DNA of 64,000 nt from Comamonadaceae bacterium OS-4 (GTDB lineage Bacteria; Pseudomonadota; Gammaproteobacteria; Burkholderiales; Burkholderiaceae_C), in NCBI GenBank assembly GCA_027924025.1, contig AP026970.1, forward strand, positions 248,001 to 312,000. Reading direction: 5' to 3'. Positions 25,482-34,245 of this stretch are shown here, piece by piece; position 1 is the first letter of the stretch; each line of letters starts with the position of its first letter. The notes under the pieces are model-generated. The model saw only the letters and a program-made list of their open reading frames with translations, was not told the DNA's origin and did not search any database. The position numbers were made by a program, and so were the translations under genes.

Positions 25482-25519
25482 AAAGTAACTTGATTTACTA
25501 ACATCGATGAGTCTATAGT
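25482..25519 (+). promoter_or_regulatory. frcB promoter with overlapping palindromic operator
   Basis: A -35 element TTGATT (25490-25495) and a -10 element TATAGT (25514-25519) are 18 bp apart. AGTAA-N6-TTACT (25484-25499) overlaps the -35 and is a candidate site for the ROK regulator encoded downstream. The operator is also only a few bases upstream of the divergent frcK start. Confidence 0.55.
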
Positions 25520-25606
25520 CTCACCACGCCAAAACCTGAGCGTAGTTCCCCGGGGTCCTTCTCGGGGGTCCGAACCATAAGTGTCATATTGACCGAGGAG
25601 ACCTGA

Positions 25607-26593
25607 ATGAAGAAATCTGCCCCCCTGATCTTGTCCGCATTGGCTTTGGCCGCTTCCGGCGCTTTTGCTGCCAACGAACCGGTGATCGGCCTGATCACCA
25701 AGACCGAAACCAACCCCTTCTTCGTCAAGATGAAAGAAGGCGCGACCGCTGAAGCGAAAAAGATGGGAGCCAAGTTGCTGACCGCGTCCGGCAAAAAAGA
25801 CGGTGACACCGCATCCCAGATCGCCGCCATTGAAAACATGACCGCTCGCGGTGCGAAAACCATTCTGATCACCTCTTCCGGCGATGCGATCCTGCCCGCG
25901 GTGAAAAAGGCCCAGGAAAAAGGCGTGCAAGTCATCGCCCTGGACAGCCCGTTTGATGGCGCTGACGCTCTGTTCGCGACCGACAACTACAAAGCCGGCG
26001 AGTTGATTGGCCAATACGCCAAGGCCGCCCTCGGTGGCAAGCCTGCCAAGATCGCCATGTTGGACCTGTTCCCCGGCCACCCTGTGGGCGCACAGCGCCA
26101 CAACGGCTTCATGAAGGGTTTCGGCTTGCAAGCCAACGACGCGAAGTCCAACGAACTCTCCAAAACCGCAGAAACCGTTTGCGCTGCCGACACCGATGGC
26201 AACCAGGCCAAGGGCCAGACCGCCATGGAAACCTGCTTGCAAAAGGACCCGGCCATCAACGTGGTGTACACCATCAATGAGCCAGCTGCTGCAGGTGCCT
26301 ACAACGCACTGAAAAAAGCCGGCAAGGAAAAAGGCGTGCTGATCGTCTCGGTGGACGGCGGCTGTGCCGGTGTGGCCGATGTGGGCAAGGGCGTGATCGC
26401 AGCGACCTCGCAGCAATACCCCCTGAAGATGGCCGCGATGGGTGTGGCTGCCGGCGTGGAATATGCCAAGGGTGGCAAAAAAGCCTCCGGCTATGTGGAC
26501 ACGGGCGTGACTTTGATCGCTGGCAAGCCGGTGGCAGGCGTTGACAGCAAAGACGTCAAGGTCGGCACCGACCTGTGCTGGGGCAAGAAGTAA
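25607..26593 (+). CDS. frcB: Sugar ABC transporter substrate-binding protein (fructose type)
   Basis: The 328-residue protein has a signal peptide (MKKSAPLILSALALAASGAFA) and a periplasmic-binding fold of the ribose/fructose family: PVIGLITKTETNPFFVKMKEG, then AAIENMTARGAKTILITSS, VIALDSPFDGADALFATDN and IVSVDGGCAGVADVGKG. It captures the sugar for FrcC/FrcA. The binding protein is the first gene of the operon, and a strong hairpin separates it from frcC. The family match to FrcB is good, but ribose or another pentose cannot be excluded by eye. Confidence 0.88.
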   Translation: MKKSAPLILSALALAASGAFAANEPVIGLITKTETNPFFVKMKEGATAEAKKMGAKLLTASGKKDGDTASQIAAIENMTARGAKTILITSSGDAILPAVKKAQEKGVQVIALDSPFDGADALFATDNYKAGELIGQYAKAALGGKPAKIAMLDLFPGHPVGAQRHNGFMKGFGLQANDAKSNELSKTAETVCAADTDGNQAKGQTAMETCLQKDPAINVVYTINEPAAAGAYNALKKAGKEKGVLIVSVDGGCAGVADVGKGVIAATSQQYPLKMAAMGVAAGVEYAKGGKKASGYVDTGVTLIAGKPVAGVDSKDVKVGTDLCWGKK

Positions 26594-26601
26594 GTTGAAT
26601 C

Positions 26602-26636
26602 GGGCCCGGCGGTTTGCACACGCACCTGCCGGGCCC
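26602..26636 (+). promoter_or_regulatory. Intra-operon hairpin between frcB and frcC
   Basis: GGGCCCGGC / GCCGGGCCC, a perfect 9-bp GC stem with a 17-nt loop just after the frcB stop. No U run follows, so it is more likely an mRNA-stabilising or processing element that raises binding-protein expression over the membrane parts than a full terminator. Confidence 0.6.
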
Positions 26637-26706
26637 CGTGTTTCCCTGAGTCGGCGCCACGCGCCTCCTGTTTTCAAGCGAATCCGGCGCTATTCCGGAC
26701 CACACC

Positions 26707-27666
26707 ATGGCTACAACCAATACCAAACAAATCCCATGGGCCATGCTCGGCCCGTGGCTCGCCTTGTTGGCTGCGTGCACCTTCTTTGCCACCCAGTCCG
26801 ACCGCTTTCTGACGGGTGAGAACCTGTCCCTCGTATTGCAGCAGGTCATGGTGGTGGGTTTGCTCGCGATCGGGCAAACACTCATTATTTTGACCGCCGG
26901 TATCGATCTGTCCTGCGGCATGGTCATGGCGCTGGGCGGCATCGTGATGACCAAGTTCACCATGGACCTGGGCATTCCCCCGTTCTGGGCGGTGCTGTGC
27001 GGGATCTTGGTGACCGCTTCGTTCGGCTTGCTCAACGGCTTGCTGGTGACCCGTGTGAAGTTGCCCTCGTTCATCGTGACCTTGGGCACCATGAATATCG
27101 CCTTCGCGATCACCCAAATTTATTCGGAAGCGCAAACCGTGGGTAACCTGCCGGAATCCATGACCGCGCTGGGTAACACCTTCAGCCTCGGTGGCACCTC
27201 AGTGGCCTGGGGCACAGTGGTCATGCTGGGCATGTATTTGCTGGCCTGGCACCTGCTGCGGGATACCGCCGCCGGCCGCCACGTCTATGCCGTGGGTAAC
27301 AACCCAGAAGCCGTCCGCTTGACCGGTATTTCTGTCGACCGGGTGCTGCTCGGTGTGTATGTGTTGGCCGGCGTTTTGTATGGCGTGGCCGCGCTCTTGT
27401 CGGTGGCACGCACCGGTGTGGGTGACCCGCAAGCGGGCCAAACCGAGAATCTGGACGCGATTACCGCGGTGGTCCTGGGCGGCACCTCGCTGTTCGGCGG
27501 CCGGGGTGTGATCTTGGGCTCGCTGGTGGGTGCTGTCATCGTGGGTGTGTTCCGCAATGGACTCACGCTGATGGATGTGGCGTCGGTGTACCAAACCCTG
27601 ATTACCGGCATTCTGGTCATTCTGGCGGTTGCGGCCGACCAACTTTCACGCAAGGGAGCACGCTAA
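26707..27666 (+). CDS. frcC: Sugar ABC transporter permease (fructose type)
   Basis: The 319-residue protein has 8-10 hydrophobic segments and the RbsC/FrcC-type motif ILTAGIDLSCGMVMALGG near residues 60-77. GLLNGLLVTRVKLPSFIVTLGTM is the coupling region to the ATPase, and DAITAVVLGGTSLFGGRG is also typical. It forms the inner-membrane channel. Its stop overlaps the frcA start by one base (TAATG), so the two are coupled. Confidence 0.88.
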   Translation: MATTNTKQIPWAMLGPWLALLAACTFFATQSDRFLTGENLSLVLQQVMVVGLLAIGQTLIILTAGIDLSCGMVMALGGIVMTKFTMDLGIPPFWAVLCGILVTASFGLLNGLLVTRVKLPSFIVTLGTMNIAFAITQIYSEAQTVGNLPESMTALGNTFSLGGTSVAWGTVVMLGMYLLAWHLLRDTAAGRHVYAVGNNPEAVRLTGISVDRVLLGVYVLAGVLYGVAALLSVARTGVGDPQAGQTENLDAITAVVLGGTSLFGGRGVILGSLVGAVIVGVFRNGLTLMDVASVYQTLITGILVILAVAADQLSRKGAR

Positions 27667-28454
27667 TGAGCAGCCCGCAAATCGTTTTGAAGGCCAGTGG
27701 ACTGGTCAAGCGCTACGGTGGTGTCACCGCCCTCGATGGTGTGGATTTTGAATTGCGAGCCGGAGAAATTCTGGCGGTCATCGGCGACAACGGTGCCGGC
27801 AAGTCCAGCCTGATCAAGGCCTTGTCGGGTGCCGTGGTGCCGGATGAAGGCCGCATGGAGCTCGATGGCAAGCCGGTACTGTTCCGCTCGCCCATTGATG
27901 CGCGCCGCCACGGCATCGAAACCGTGTACCAGGACCTCGCAGTGGCGCCCGCGATGTCAATTGCTGAAAACCTGTTTCTGGGCCGCGAGCTCCGCCGCCC
28001 CGGCGTGTTGGGCAGTGTGTTCCGGTCGCTGGATAAGAAACGCATGCTCGAAGAGGCGGTCTCGCGCATGAATGACCTGAAAGTTGGCATTCGCTCCATG
28101 ACCCAGGCAGTGGAAACCCTGTCCGGCGGGCAACGCCAGTGCGTGGCGGTGGCCCGTGCGGCTGCATTTGCCCAGCATGTGGTCATCATGGACGAGCCGA
28201 CTGCGGCTCTGGGCGTGAAAGAGGGCAACATGGTGCTCGAGTTGATCCGCCGGGTGCGCGACAAGGGGCTGCCAGTGATTCTGATCAGCCACAACATGCC
28301 CCATGTGTTTGAAATCGCCGACCGGATTCATATCCAGCGCCTCGGCAAACGGGCCTGCGTGGTGAATCCGAAGGCGATCAGCATGAGCGACACCGTCGCC
28401 GTCATGACCGGCGCCAAAGCGGTTGAAGACATTCCGGCCTCTGCGCTGGCGTGA
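27666..28454 (+). CDS. frcA: Sugar ABC transporter ATP-binding protein (fructose type)
   Basis: The 262-residue protein contains a single ABC domain: Walker A GDNGAGKSS (40-48), signature LSGGQRQCVAVARAA, Walker B VVIMDEPTAALG, and H-loop ISHNMPHVFEIADRIHI. Like rhizobial FrcA it is a single-domain protein, not the duplicated RbsA/XylG form of about 500 residues; this supports the frc assignment. It powers uptake through FrcC. The ROK regulator gene follows after 91 bp. Confidence 0.88.
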   Translation: MSSPQIVLKASGLVKRYGGVTALDGVDFELRAGEILAVIGDNGAGKSSLIKALSGAVVPDEGRMELDGKPVLFRSPIDARRHGIETVYQDLAVAPAMSIAENLFLGRELRRPGVLGSVFRSLDKKRMLEEAVSRMNDLKVGIRSMTQAVETLSGGQRQCVAVARAAAFAQHVVIMDEPTAALGVKEGNMVLELIRRVRDKGLPVILISHNMPHVFEIADRIHIQRLGKRACVVNPKAISMSDTVAVMTGAKAVEDIPASALA

Positions 28455-28545
28455 GGCCAGGGGCGTGCCGCAAGGCGAAAGGGCGGGGAAATCCCCTAAA
28501 ACTAATCTGGCTCGTACAGGCTTCATCGGTGAAAATCTGAAGACC

Positions 28546-29805
28546 ATGAATTTTGAAGCCACCCTGCCCAATGCCTTGCCCGAAGCCCCGGCTTCGACAG
28601 CAGCCCATGCTCCCTCGGTATTGCGGCCCCGGGGCTCCAACCACGTGGGCATGCGCCAGTTCAATGAGCGGGTGGTACTGCAGGCCATTCGGCTGAACGG
28701 CAGCCTGCCCAAGGCAGATTTGGCGCGCTTGACCGGTTTGACGGCGCAAACCATCGGACTGATCACTACCCGCCTGGAGGACGACGGTTTGCTGCTCCGC
28801 CAGGACCGCGTGCGCGGCCGCATCGGACAGCCCTCGGTACCGATGGCTTTGAACCCCGACGGCGCCTTCTCGATGGGCATCAAGATCGGCCGTCGCAGTG
28901 CCGACTGGTTGTTGGTCGATTTCACCGGCGTGGTCAGGGCGCGTGAAACCTTGTCCTACAGCTTCCCCGATGCCGATACCTTGCTCCCCCAAGTGCACAG
29001 CCGCATGCGCAGCCTTCAGGATGGCTTGGGCGCCTTGGCGTCGCGCATCGTGGGTGTGGGGGTAGCGGCCCCCTTTAATTTGGGTGGCTGGCACAAGATG
29101 CTGGGCCTGTCGGCCTCGGTGTCGGACCAATGGAACCATATTGACCTGGCAGCGCAAGTCCAAGCAATGACCGATGTACCGGTGAGCTTTGCCAAGGACA
29201 CCCAAGCGGCGTGTGTGGCAGAGCTGGTCTCCGGGCGCGGGCGCGATTTGAAGAGCTTTTTGTACCTGTTTGTCGACACGTTTGTCGGCGGTGGATTGGT
29301 GCTGAACTCGCACCTGCACGGCGGCATTCATGGCAACGCGGGCGCTGTTGCTTCGTTGCCTCTGCAGGTGGCCAGCGGTGGTGCGGTGCCGGAGCAGCTA
29401 TTGGCCCACGCTTCTTTGTGGGAGCTGGAGCAGCATTTCAAGGCCAGTGGCCTCGACCCCGCCGCCGCCTACGACGACCGTGCGCTGGAGGGCGCTTATG
29501 CACCCCTTACCGAGGCTTGGATTGCCAGTGCCGCCCAAGGCCTGGCGCAGTGTGTGGTGAGTGGTACGGCATTTCTGGATCTGGACGCGGTGGTGATCGA
29601 CGGATCATTCACCCGCGCCATGCTCAAGCGCCTGATCGACCAGACCACCTCAGCCCTGCGCAACTACGACTGGGAAGGCCTGTGGCCAGCCAAAGTGATT
29701 GCCGGCAGCATCGGGTCAGATGCGCGGGCCCTAGGGGGTGCCTTGCTGCCCCTGCATGAAAACTTTGCCCCCGACCGCGACCTTTTTCTCAAGGTCACCG
29801 CCTGA
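28546..29805 (+). CDS. frcR: ROK-family transcriptional regulator
   Basis: The 419-residue protein starts MNFEATLPNALPEAP at 28546. A winged helix fills about residues 30-95 (NGSLPKADLARLTGLTAQTI), followed by a ROK sugar-binding core with VGVGVAAPFNLGG, VSFAKDTQAACVAEL and FLYLFVDTFVGGGLVLN. The zinc-binding GHxxL..CxCGxxGC motif of many ROK proteins is not obvious. It probably represses frcBCA and frcK in the absence of the sugar, acting at the AGTAA-N6-TTACT palindrome. It ends 4 bp from the convergent kinase gene. Confidence 0.82.
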   Translation: MNFEATLPNALPEAPASTAAHAPSVLRPRGSNHVGMRQFNERVVLQAIRLNGSLPKADLARLTGLTAQTIGLITTRLEDDGLLLRQDRVRGRIGQPSVPMALNPDGAFSMGIKIGRRSADWLLVDFTGVVRARETLSYSFPDADTLLPQVHSRMRSLQDGLGALASRIVGVGVAAPFNLGGWHKMLGLSASVSDQWNHIDLAAQVQAMTDVPVSFAKDTQAACVAELVSGRGRDLKSFLYLFVDTFVGGGLVLNSHLHGGIHGNAGAVASLPLQVASGGAVPEQLLAHASLWELEQHFKASGLDPAAAYDDRALEGAYAPLTEAWIASAAQGLAQCVVSGTAFLDLDAVVIDGSFTRAMLKRLIDQTTSALRNYDWEGLWPAKVIAGSIGSDARALGGALLPLHENFAPDRDLFLKVTA

Positions 29806-29809
29806 GGCC

Positions 29810-31060
29810 TTACGTGCCTTTGAGCGGCAAGCGGATCTCGAAGCAAGCGCCGCCTTCCGGCCGGTTGGTGCACCGCACGGTGCCACCGTGTCGCTCGGCG
29901 ATGGATTTCACCAAAGCCAAGCCCAGCCCGACGCCGCCCTCGCGCTCAGATGCGCCCGGTAGCCGGTAAAAAGGCTCAAAAATCCGCTGTTGTTGCTCCG
30001 GGGGCACGCCAGGGCCGCTGTCGCACACCTGAATCAGGGCCCACTCGGCCTCTTCGCGTACCACTAGACGCACGTCGCCCGCACCGTAACGGCGCGCGTT
30101 CTCCAGCAGGTTGCGTACTGCGCGCCGCAGCAGTTTGGCGACACCGGGAACCTCCAAAGCCTGTAGCTCTACATCCAGCAGCGCCTGGTTGCGCGCGCAC
30201 TCTTCGGCGGCCAGCCCGACAAGATCTACCGACTCCACCGTGCCGAGGTCAGCTTCTTTCGCATCCAGCCGACTGGCCAGCAGGATCTCTTCAATCAGTT
30301 GGTCCAGCTCGGCAATGTTGCGGGCCACCTCTTGCTTGAACACCGCGCTGGGCGTGCTGCCCATCAATTCCAGTCCCATGCGGATGCGAGCCAGCGGGGA
30401 GCGTAGCTCGTGCGACGCATTGGCTAGTAGTGATTTTTGGGAGGCCAGCAGGGTGTCGCGCGCCTGCACCAGGGTTTCGATCTGCTCCGCGGCGTGGTTG
30501 AAGCGCGCGGCCAGAAAGCCGACTTCATCATCGCCCTGCATGCGCACCCGGGCACCCAGATCTCCGTTGCCCCAGCGCTCAACCCCGTTTTGCAGTGTTT
30601 CCAATCTGCGGGTCAAACGGCGGATGATGGGGTAAGTACCCAGCGCCACCGCAACCGCGACCAGCGCAAGCGTCCAAGCAAAGCCGAAGGGGGCCTTGAA
30701 ATTGTTGTTTGGCGGGCGGGGTAGGTGGAGGTGAATGGTTTGTCCATCGGCCATGCGCACCAGAAACTCCGGGCCCCGGCCGAAGCGGCCCGGGCGCTCG
30801 CTATCGCGGTCATCGCTGGCGTCGTCTTTGGTGTCGGGTGGGGGCGGATGGTCTCCCAAGCTGAGTCCGGGTACCGGTGGCGGGCGGCTCAGCCGGGCCC
30901 GGCCGTTGCCGATGACCTCGCCAAATTCATTGCGCACCACGACTTCCCGCAGAGGCGGCTCGCTGGTCATGCGCCACACCCATCCGACCAGCAAGGTCAG
31001 CACCACGACCGTGAGCACCACGGCCAGCCAGATGCGGACATACAGCTTGTGCAGCATCAC
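29810..31060 (-). CDS. Sensor histidine kinase of a two-component system
   Basis: The 416-residue protein has a membrane segment at about 10-28 and a second at about 125-145, enclosing a periplasmic loop of about 95 residues rich in Pro, Asp and Arg. A HAMP linker (RRLETLQNGVERWGNGDLGARV) leads to HisKA (LLANASHELRSPLARIR) and HATPase_c (RNLLENARRYG, DSGPGVPPEQQ, GVGLGLALVKSIAERHGG). It resembles RstB/CpxA kinases. It lies 3 bp downstream of its regulator gene, so they form one operon. The signal is unknown; the proline-rich loop has no recognised sensor domain. Confidence 0.88.
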   Translation of the reverse strand: MMLHKLYVRIWLAVVLTVVVLTLLVGWVWRMTSEPPLREVVVRNEFGEVIGNGRARLSRPPPVPGLSLGDHPPPPDTKDDASDDRDSERPGRFGRGPEFLVRMADGQTIHLHLPRPPNNNFKAPFGFAWTLALVAVAVALGTYPIIRRLTRRLETLQNGVERWGNGDLGARVRMQGDDEVGFLAARFNHAAEQIETLVQARDTLLASQKSLLANASHELRSPLARIRMGLELMGSTPSAVFKQEVARNIAELDQLIEEILLASRLDAKEADLGTVESVDLVGLAAEECARNQALLDVELQALEVPGVAKLLRRAVRNLLENARRYGAGDVRLVVREEAEWALIQVCDSGPGVPPEQQQRIFEPFYRLPGASEREGGVGLGLALVKSIAERHGGTVRCTNRPEGGACFEIRLPLKGT

Positions 31061-31063
31061 CGG

Positions 31064-31780
31064 TTAGTCCTGCTGCCGGGCAAACACATAACCCACGCCA
31101 CGGACCGTCAGGATGCGTTTGGGCTCCTTGGCGTCTGCTTCGATGGCTGCGCGAATGCGGCCCATGTGCACATCGATGGAGCGGTCAAAGGCCTCCAACT
31201 CGCGGCCCCGCACCGCTTCCATGATCTGGTCGCGGGTCAGCACCCGGCCGGCCCGCTCTGCCAGCGCGACCAGCAGGTCGAATTGGTAGGAGGTGAGCTC
31301 GCAGGCAGTGCCGGCCACCGTGACGGTGCGGGCATCGCGGTCGATTTCGAGGGTGCCGAAGCGCAGGGCTTTGGCGTTGGTGGCGGGTGTCTCCCCCTTG
31401 CGCCGCAGTATTGCGCGAATCCGTGCCAGCAGTTCCCGGGGTTCAAAGGGCTTGGGCAGGTAGTCGTCGGCGCCGATTTCCAGCCCGATGATGCGGTCCA
31501 TCGCATCCCCTTTGGCGGTCAGCATCAGCACCGGAACTTGCCCCATCGCGCCGGGCAGGGCGCGGATGCGGCGGCAAATCTCGAGGCCGTCCATGTCCGG
31601 GAGCATCAAGTCGAGGATCACCAAGTCCGGCGGCGGGGCTCCGCTGTCGGCAGCGAGCCGGGCGAGACCGCTATGCCCATCGCCCGCGTGGGCCACGGAG
31701 AATCCGGATTGTTCGAGGTACTCGGCGACCATGGAGGCAAGCCGGGCATCGTCTTCGATCATGAGCAGGTTTTGGCGCAT
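31064..31780 (-). CDS. OmpR-family response regulator (RstA-like)
   Basis: The 238-residue protein has a receiver domain MRQNLLMIEDDARLASMVAEYL with the phospho-acceptor Asp in LVILDLMLPDMDGLE and the Lys in DDYLPKPFEPREL. Its winged-helix DNA-binding domain contains SYQFDLLVALAERAGRVLTR and ends ILTVRGVGYVFARQQD. RstA/OmpR-like; it is the partner of the kinase encoded next. Target genes are not evident; the adjacent frc cluster and ampG point away from it and have their own control region or promoter gap. Confidence 0.9.
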   Translation of the reverse strand: MRQNLLMIEDDARLASMVAEYLEQSGFSVAHAGDGHSGLARLAADSGAPPPDLVILDLMLPDMDGLEICRRIRALPGAMGQVPVLMLTAKGDAMDRIIGLEIGADDYLPKPFEPRELLARIRAILRRKGETPATNAKALRFGTLEIDRDARTVTVAGTACELTSYQFDLLVALAERAGRVLTRDQIMEAVRGRELEAFDRSIDVHMGRIRAAIEADAKEPKRILTVRGVGYVFARQQD

Positions 31781-31853
31781 GCCCGCAGTCTAGCGGTGAC
31801 CATCCCTGCCCAGATGCGGCTGGCTTGAAGATTCCGTAAAGTTGGGTAAATTT

Positions 31854-31881
31854 TGCTATTAAATATATAGCATCAGGCGCT
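31854..31881 (+). repeat. 28-bp dispersed repeat, copy 6
   Basis: TGCTAT-N7-ATAGCA-N4-GCGCT. It lies between the response regulator and ampG genes; the two arms are a perfect palindrome. Confidence 0.75.
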
Positions 31882-31884
31882 TGT

Positions 31885-33228
31885 CTAATGGGGGCTAGGG
31901 GTCGATTGGATGCGTGATGCCAAGGCGATCAGCACCAGCACTGGCAGCCCGATGCAGGCAGTACCCACGAAAAACGGGGTGTACCCGATCGCATTGACCA
32001 CATCGCCCGAGAAGCCGGCCAGAAACTTGGGCAGCAACACCATCATGGAGCTGAACAGCGCATATTGGGTTGCCGAGTATTGGATGTTGGTGAGTGAGGA
32101 CAGGTAGGCCACAAACGCCGCAGTCGCAATGCCGCTGGAGAAGTTGTCGGCCGAGATCACCGCCATCAAGGCGTGCAGGTCGTGCCCGCGGGTGCCCAGC
32201 CAGGCAAACAGCAGGTTGCTACCGGCGCTCAGCACCGCGCCCAGCATCAAGACTTTGAGCACGCCCATGCGCAGCGCCAGCGCACCGCCGACAAAGGCGC
32301 CGACCAGCGTCATGATGACGCCATAGACCTTGGTGATCGCCGCAACCTCGCCCTTGGTGTAGCCCATGTCCACGTAAAACGGGTTGGCCATGATGCCCAT
32401 GACCACATCGCTGATGCGGTAGGTAGCAATCAAGGACAAGATCAACACTGCATGCCAGCGGTGGCGCCGCACAAACTCGGCGAAGGGTTCCATCAGCGCA
32501 CTTTGCAGCCATTCACCGGCGTTGCGGGCCGGACGCAGAGGCGCGGGTGCGGGTTCTTTGGACAAGAGCACCACCAACATGCCCGGCAGCATGCTCATGG
32601 CCATGACCAGGTAAGCGGTGCGCCAGGCCGCATATTGATAGAGGTCGGCGCTGGGGGTTTCGTTGGCCGCTGCAATCCAGAGGGCACCTGCGCCCGCCCA
32701 GATCATGGCCAGGCGGTAACCCGCCATGTAGGTGGCAGAAAGTGCGGCTTGGTGCTGGCTGTCGCCGGATTCGATGCGAAAGGCATCCAGCGCAATATCC
32801 TGGGTTGCCGAGGCAAAAGCCAAGGCAATCGCGCACCACACCACCGGGGTCAAGGCGTTGCGCGGGTCGGTCAGGGCCATGGTGCAGAGTGCCGCCATGA
32901 TGGCAGTTTGCGCCACGAGCAGCCAGCTGCGACGGCGGCCGAGTGCAGCGGTGAGCAGAGGAATCGGCAAGCGGTCCACCAAGGGAGCCCACGCCCACTT
33001 GAAGCCGAAGGCGATGCCGACCCAGCTCATGTGGCCAATGGTGCTGCGGTCGACGCCAGCTTCGCGCAACCAGAAGCTCAAGGTCCCGAATACCAGCAAG
33101 AAGGGCAGTCCCGCCGAAAAGCCCAGCGCTAGCATGCGCAGCGAGGCGGGTTCTGCATAGACTTTGAGCATGTCCCGCCAATGGGATTTGTCGGCGGTAG
33201 CGGGGGTGTCGGGCGTTAGGGAACTCAT
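31885..33228 (-). CDS. ampG: AmpG-type muropeptide permease (MFS)
   Basis: The 447-residue protein starts MSSLTPDTPATADKSHW at 33228; 63 further upstream in-frame codons overlap the divergent protease gene and are ignored. Twelve to fourteen membrane segments are present with AmpG-family motifs: GFSAGLPFLLVFGTLSFWLREAG split by the first helix turn, GFKWAWAPLVDRLP, and ASATQDIALDAFRIE. It imports GlcNAc-anhydroMurNAc peptides for cell-wall recycling. It is divergent from the M48 peptidase gene with only about 40 bp between the start codons. Confidence 0.88.
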   Translation of the reverse strand: MSSLTPDTPATADKSHWRDMLKVYAEPASLRMLALGFSAGLPFLLVFGTLSFWLREAGVDRSTIGHMSWVGIAFGFKWAWAPLVDRLPIPLLTAALGRRRSWLLVAQTAIMAALCTMALTDPRNALTPVVWCAIALAFASATQDIALDAFRIESGDSQHQAALSATYMAGYRLAMIWAGAGALWIAAANETPSADLYQYAAWRTAYLVMAMSMLPGMLVVLLSKEPAPAPLRPARNAGEWLQSALMEPFAEFVRRHRWHAVLILSLIATYRISDVVMGIMANPFYVDMGYTKGEVAAITKVYGVIMTLVGAFVGGALALRMGVLKVLMLGAVLSAGSNLLFAWLGTRGHDLHALMAVISADNFSSGIATAAFVAYLSSLTNIQYSATQYALFSSMMVLLPKFLAGFSGDVVNAIGYTPFFVGTACIGLPVLVLIALASRIQSTPSPH

Positions 33229-33268
33229 CGGGGAATAATACCTGTCCACTTTGGAGTCAAACGCTGCC

Positions 33269-34138
33269 ATGTTGAGTGATCTTTGTCCTGTGAATCGCCT
33301 CCGCCAATCCCTGATCCGCTGGGTTGGCGGCTTGTTGATGGTGGGTGGCACCGTGTTCACCCCGGCCGTGTGGGCGAGGGAGGGCGTGGAGGTGGGGGGC
33401 AACTCCGCCTTCAGCAAACTAGTGTCTGCGAGCGATGTTGAGCAGTCCGCAGCGCAGCAATACGCCCAGATGCTGGCCCAGGCGCAGCAGCAACGGGCGT
33501 TGGCCGGGAACGAGCATCCTCAAGTCCAGCGTTTGAGGGCGATCGCGCAGCGCATCATCCCTTACGCCAATGAATGGAATCCCCGCGCACAAGACTGGCG
33601 GTGGGAGATCAACCTGATCGGATCCAAGCAGATCAATGCTTTTTGCATGCCGGGAGGCAAGATCGCTTTCTACACCGGCATTCTCGATACGCTCAAACTC
33701 ACAGATGACGAAGTCGCCATGGTCATGGGCCACGAAATCGCCCACGCCTTGCGGGAGCATGCCCGCGAGCGGATGGGTAAAACCGCAGCGACCGGGCTGG
33801 GTGCGAACTTGCTGTCGCAGGTGCTCGGGCTTGGGCAGATCGGGCAAACGGTCACCCAATACGGGGTCCAGCTCCTGACCTTGAAGTTCAGCCGTGAAGA
33901 TGAGTCCGAGGCCGATCTGGTCGGGCTGGAGCTTGCCGCCCGCGCAGGTTACGACCCGCGCGCGGGGATCACCCTGTGGCGAAAGATGTCGGCCGCCAAC
34001 AAGAATGCGCCGCCGCAATGGCTGTCGACCCACCCTGCCGGAGATACCCGGATTGCCGACATGGAAGCGGCCATGGCGCAGGTAGTGCCCTTGTATGCGA
34101 AGGCGCAAAAGCCCGAGAAATCCAAAAAAGTGCCTTGA
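33269..34138 (+). CDS. Periplasmic M48-family metallopeptidase
   Basis: The 289-residue protein starts MLSDLCPVNRLRQSL at 33269 with an export signal ending near VWARE. The zinc motif GHEIAHALREH puts HExxH at 155-159, and the third ligand Glu is in REDESEADLVGLELAARAGYD. STHPAGDTRIADM is a late family motif. It resembles the BepA/LoiP/YcaL group that removes misassembled outer-membrane proteins or stalled LptD. No TPR domain follows, so it is of the LoiP/YcaL-like short type. A lipobox is not evident. Confidence 0.88.
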   Translation: MLSDLCPVNRLRQSLIRWVGGLLMVGGTVFTPAVWAREGVEVGGNSAFSKLVSASDVEQSAAQQYAQMLAQAQQQRALAGNEHPQVQRLRAIAQRIIPYANEWNPRAQDWRWEINLIGSKQINAFCMPGGKIAFYTGILDTLKLTDDEVAMVMGHEIAHALREHARERMGKTAATGLGANLLSQVLGLGQIGQTVTQYGVQLLTLKFSREDESEADLVGLELAARAGYDPRAGITLWRKMSAANKNAPPQWLSTHPAGDTRIADMEAAMAQVVPLYAKAQKPEKSKKVP

Positions 34139-34245
34139 AGCTGGCCAGAGAGGCGCCGTTTGCACTCGCGCTAGTCCACGCGGACTATTGTTGCGAGTCC
34201 GCAATAAAACCACAATTACATCTACTTACATACAAGGGAGTAACT

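Noticed and set aside
25545-25580. GC-rich repeated GGACCCC segment before frcB
   Set aside because: The two runs are direct repeats and do not form a convincing hairpin, so no terminator or riboswitch is called.
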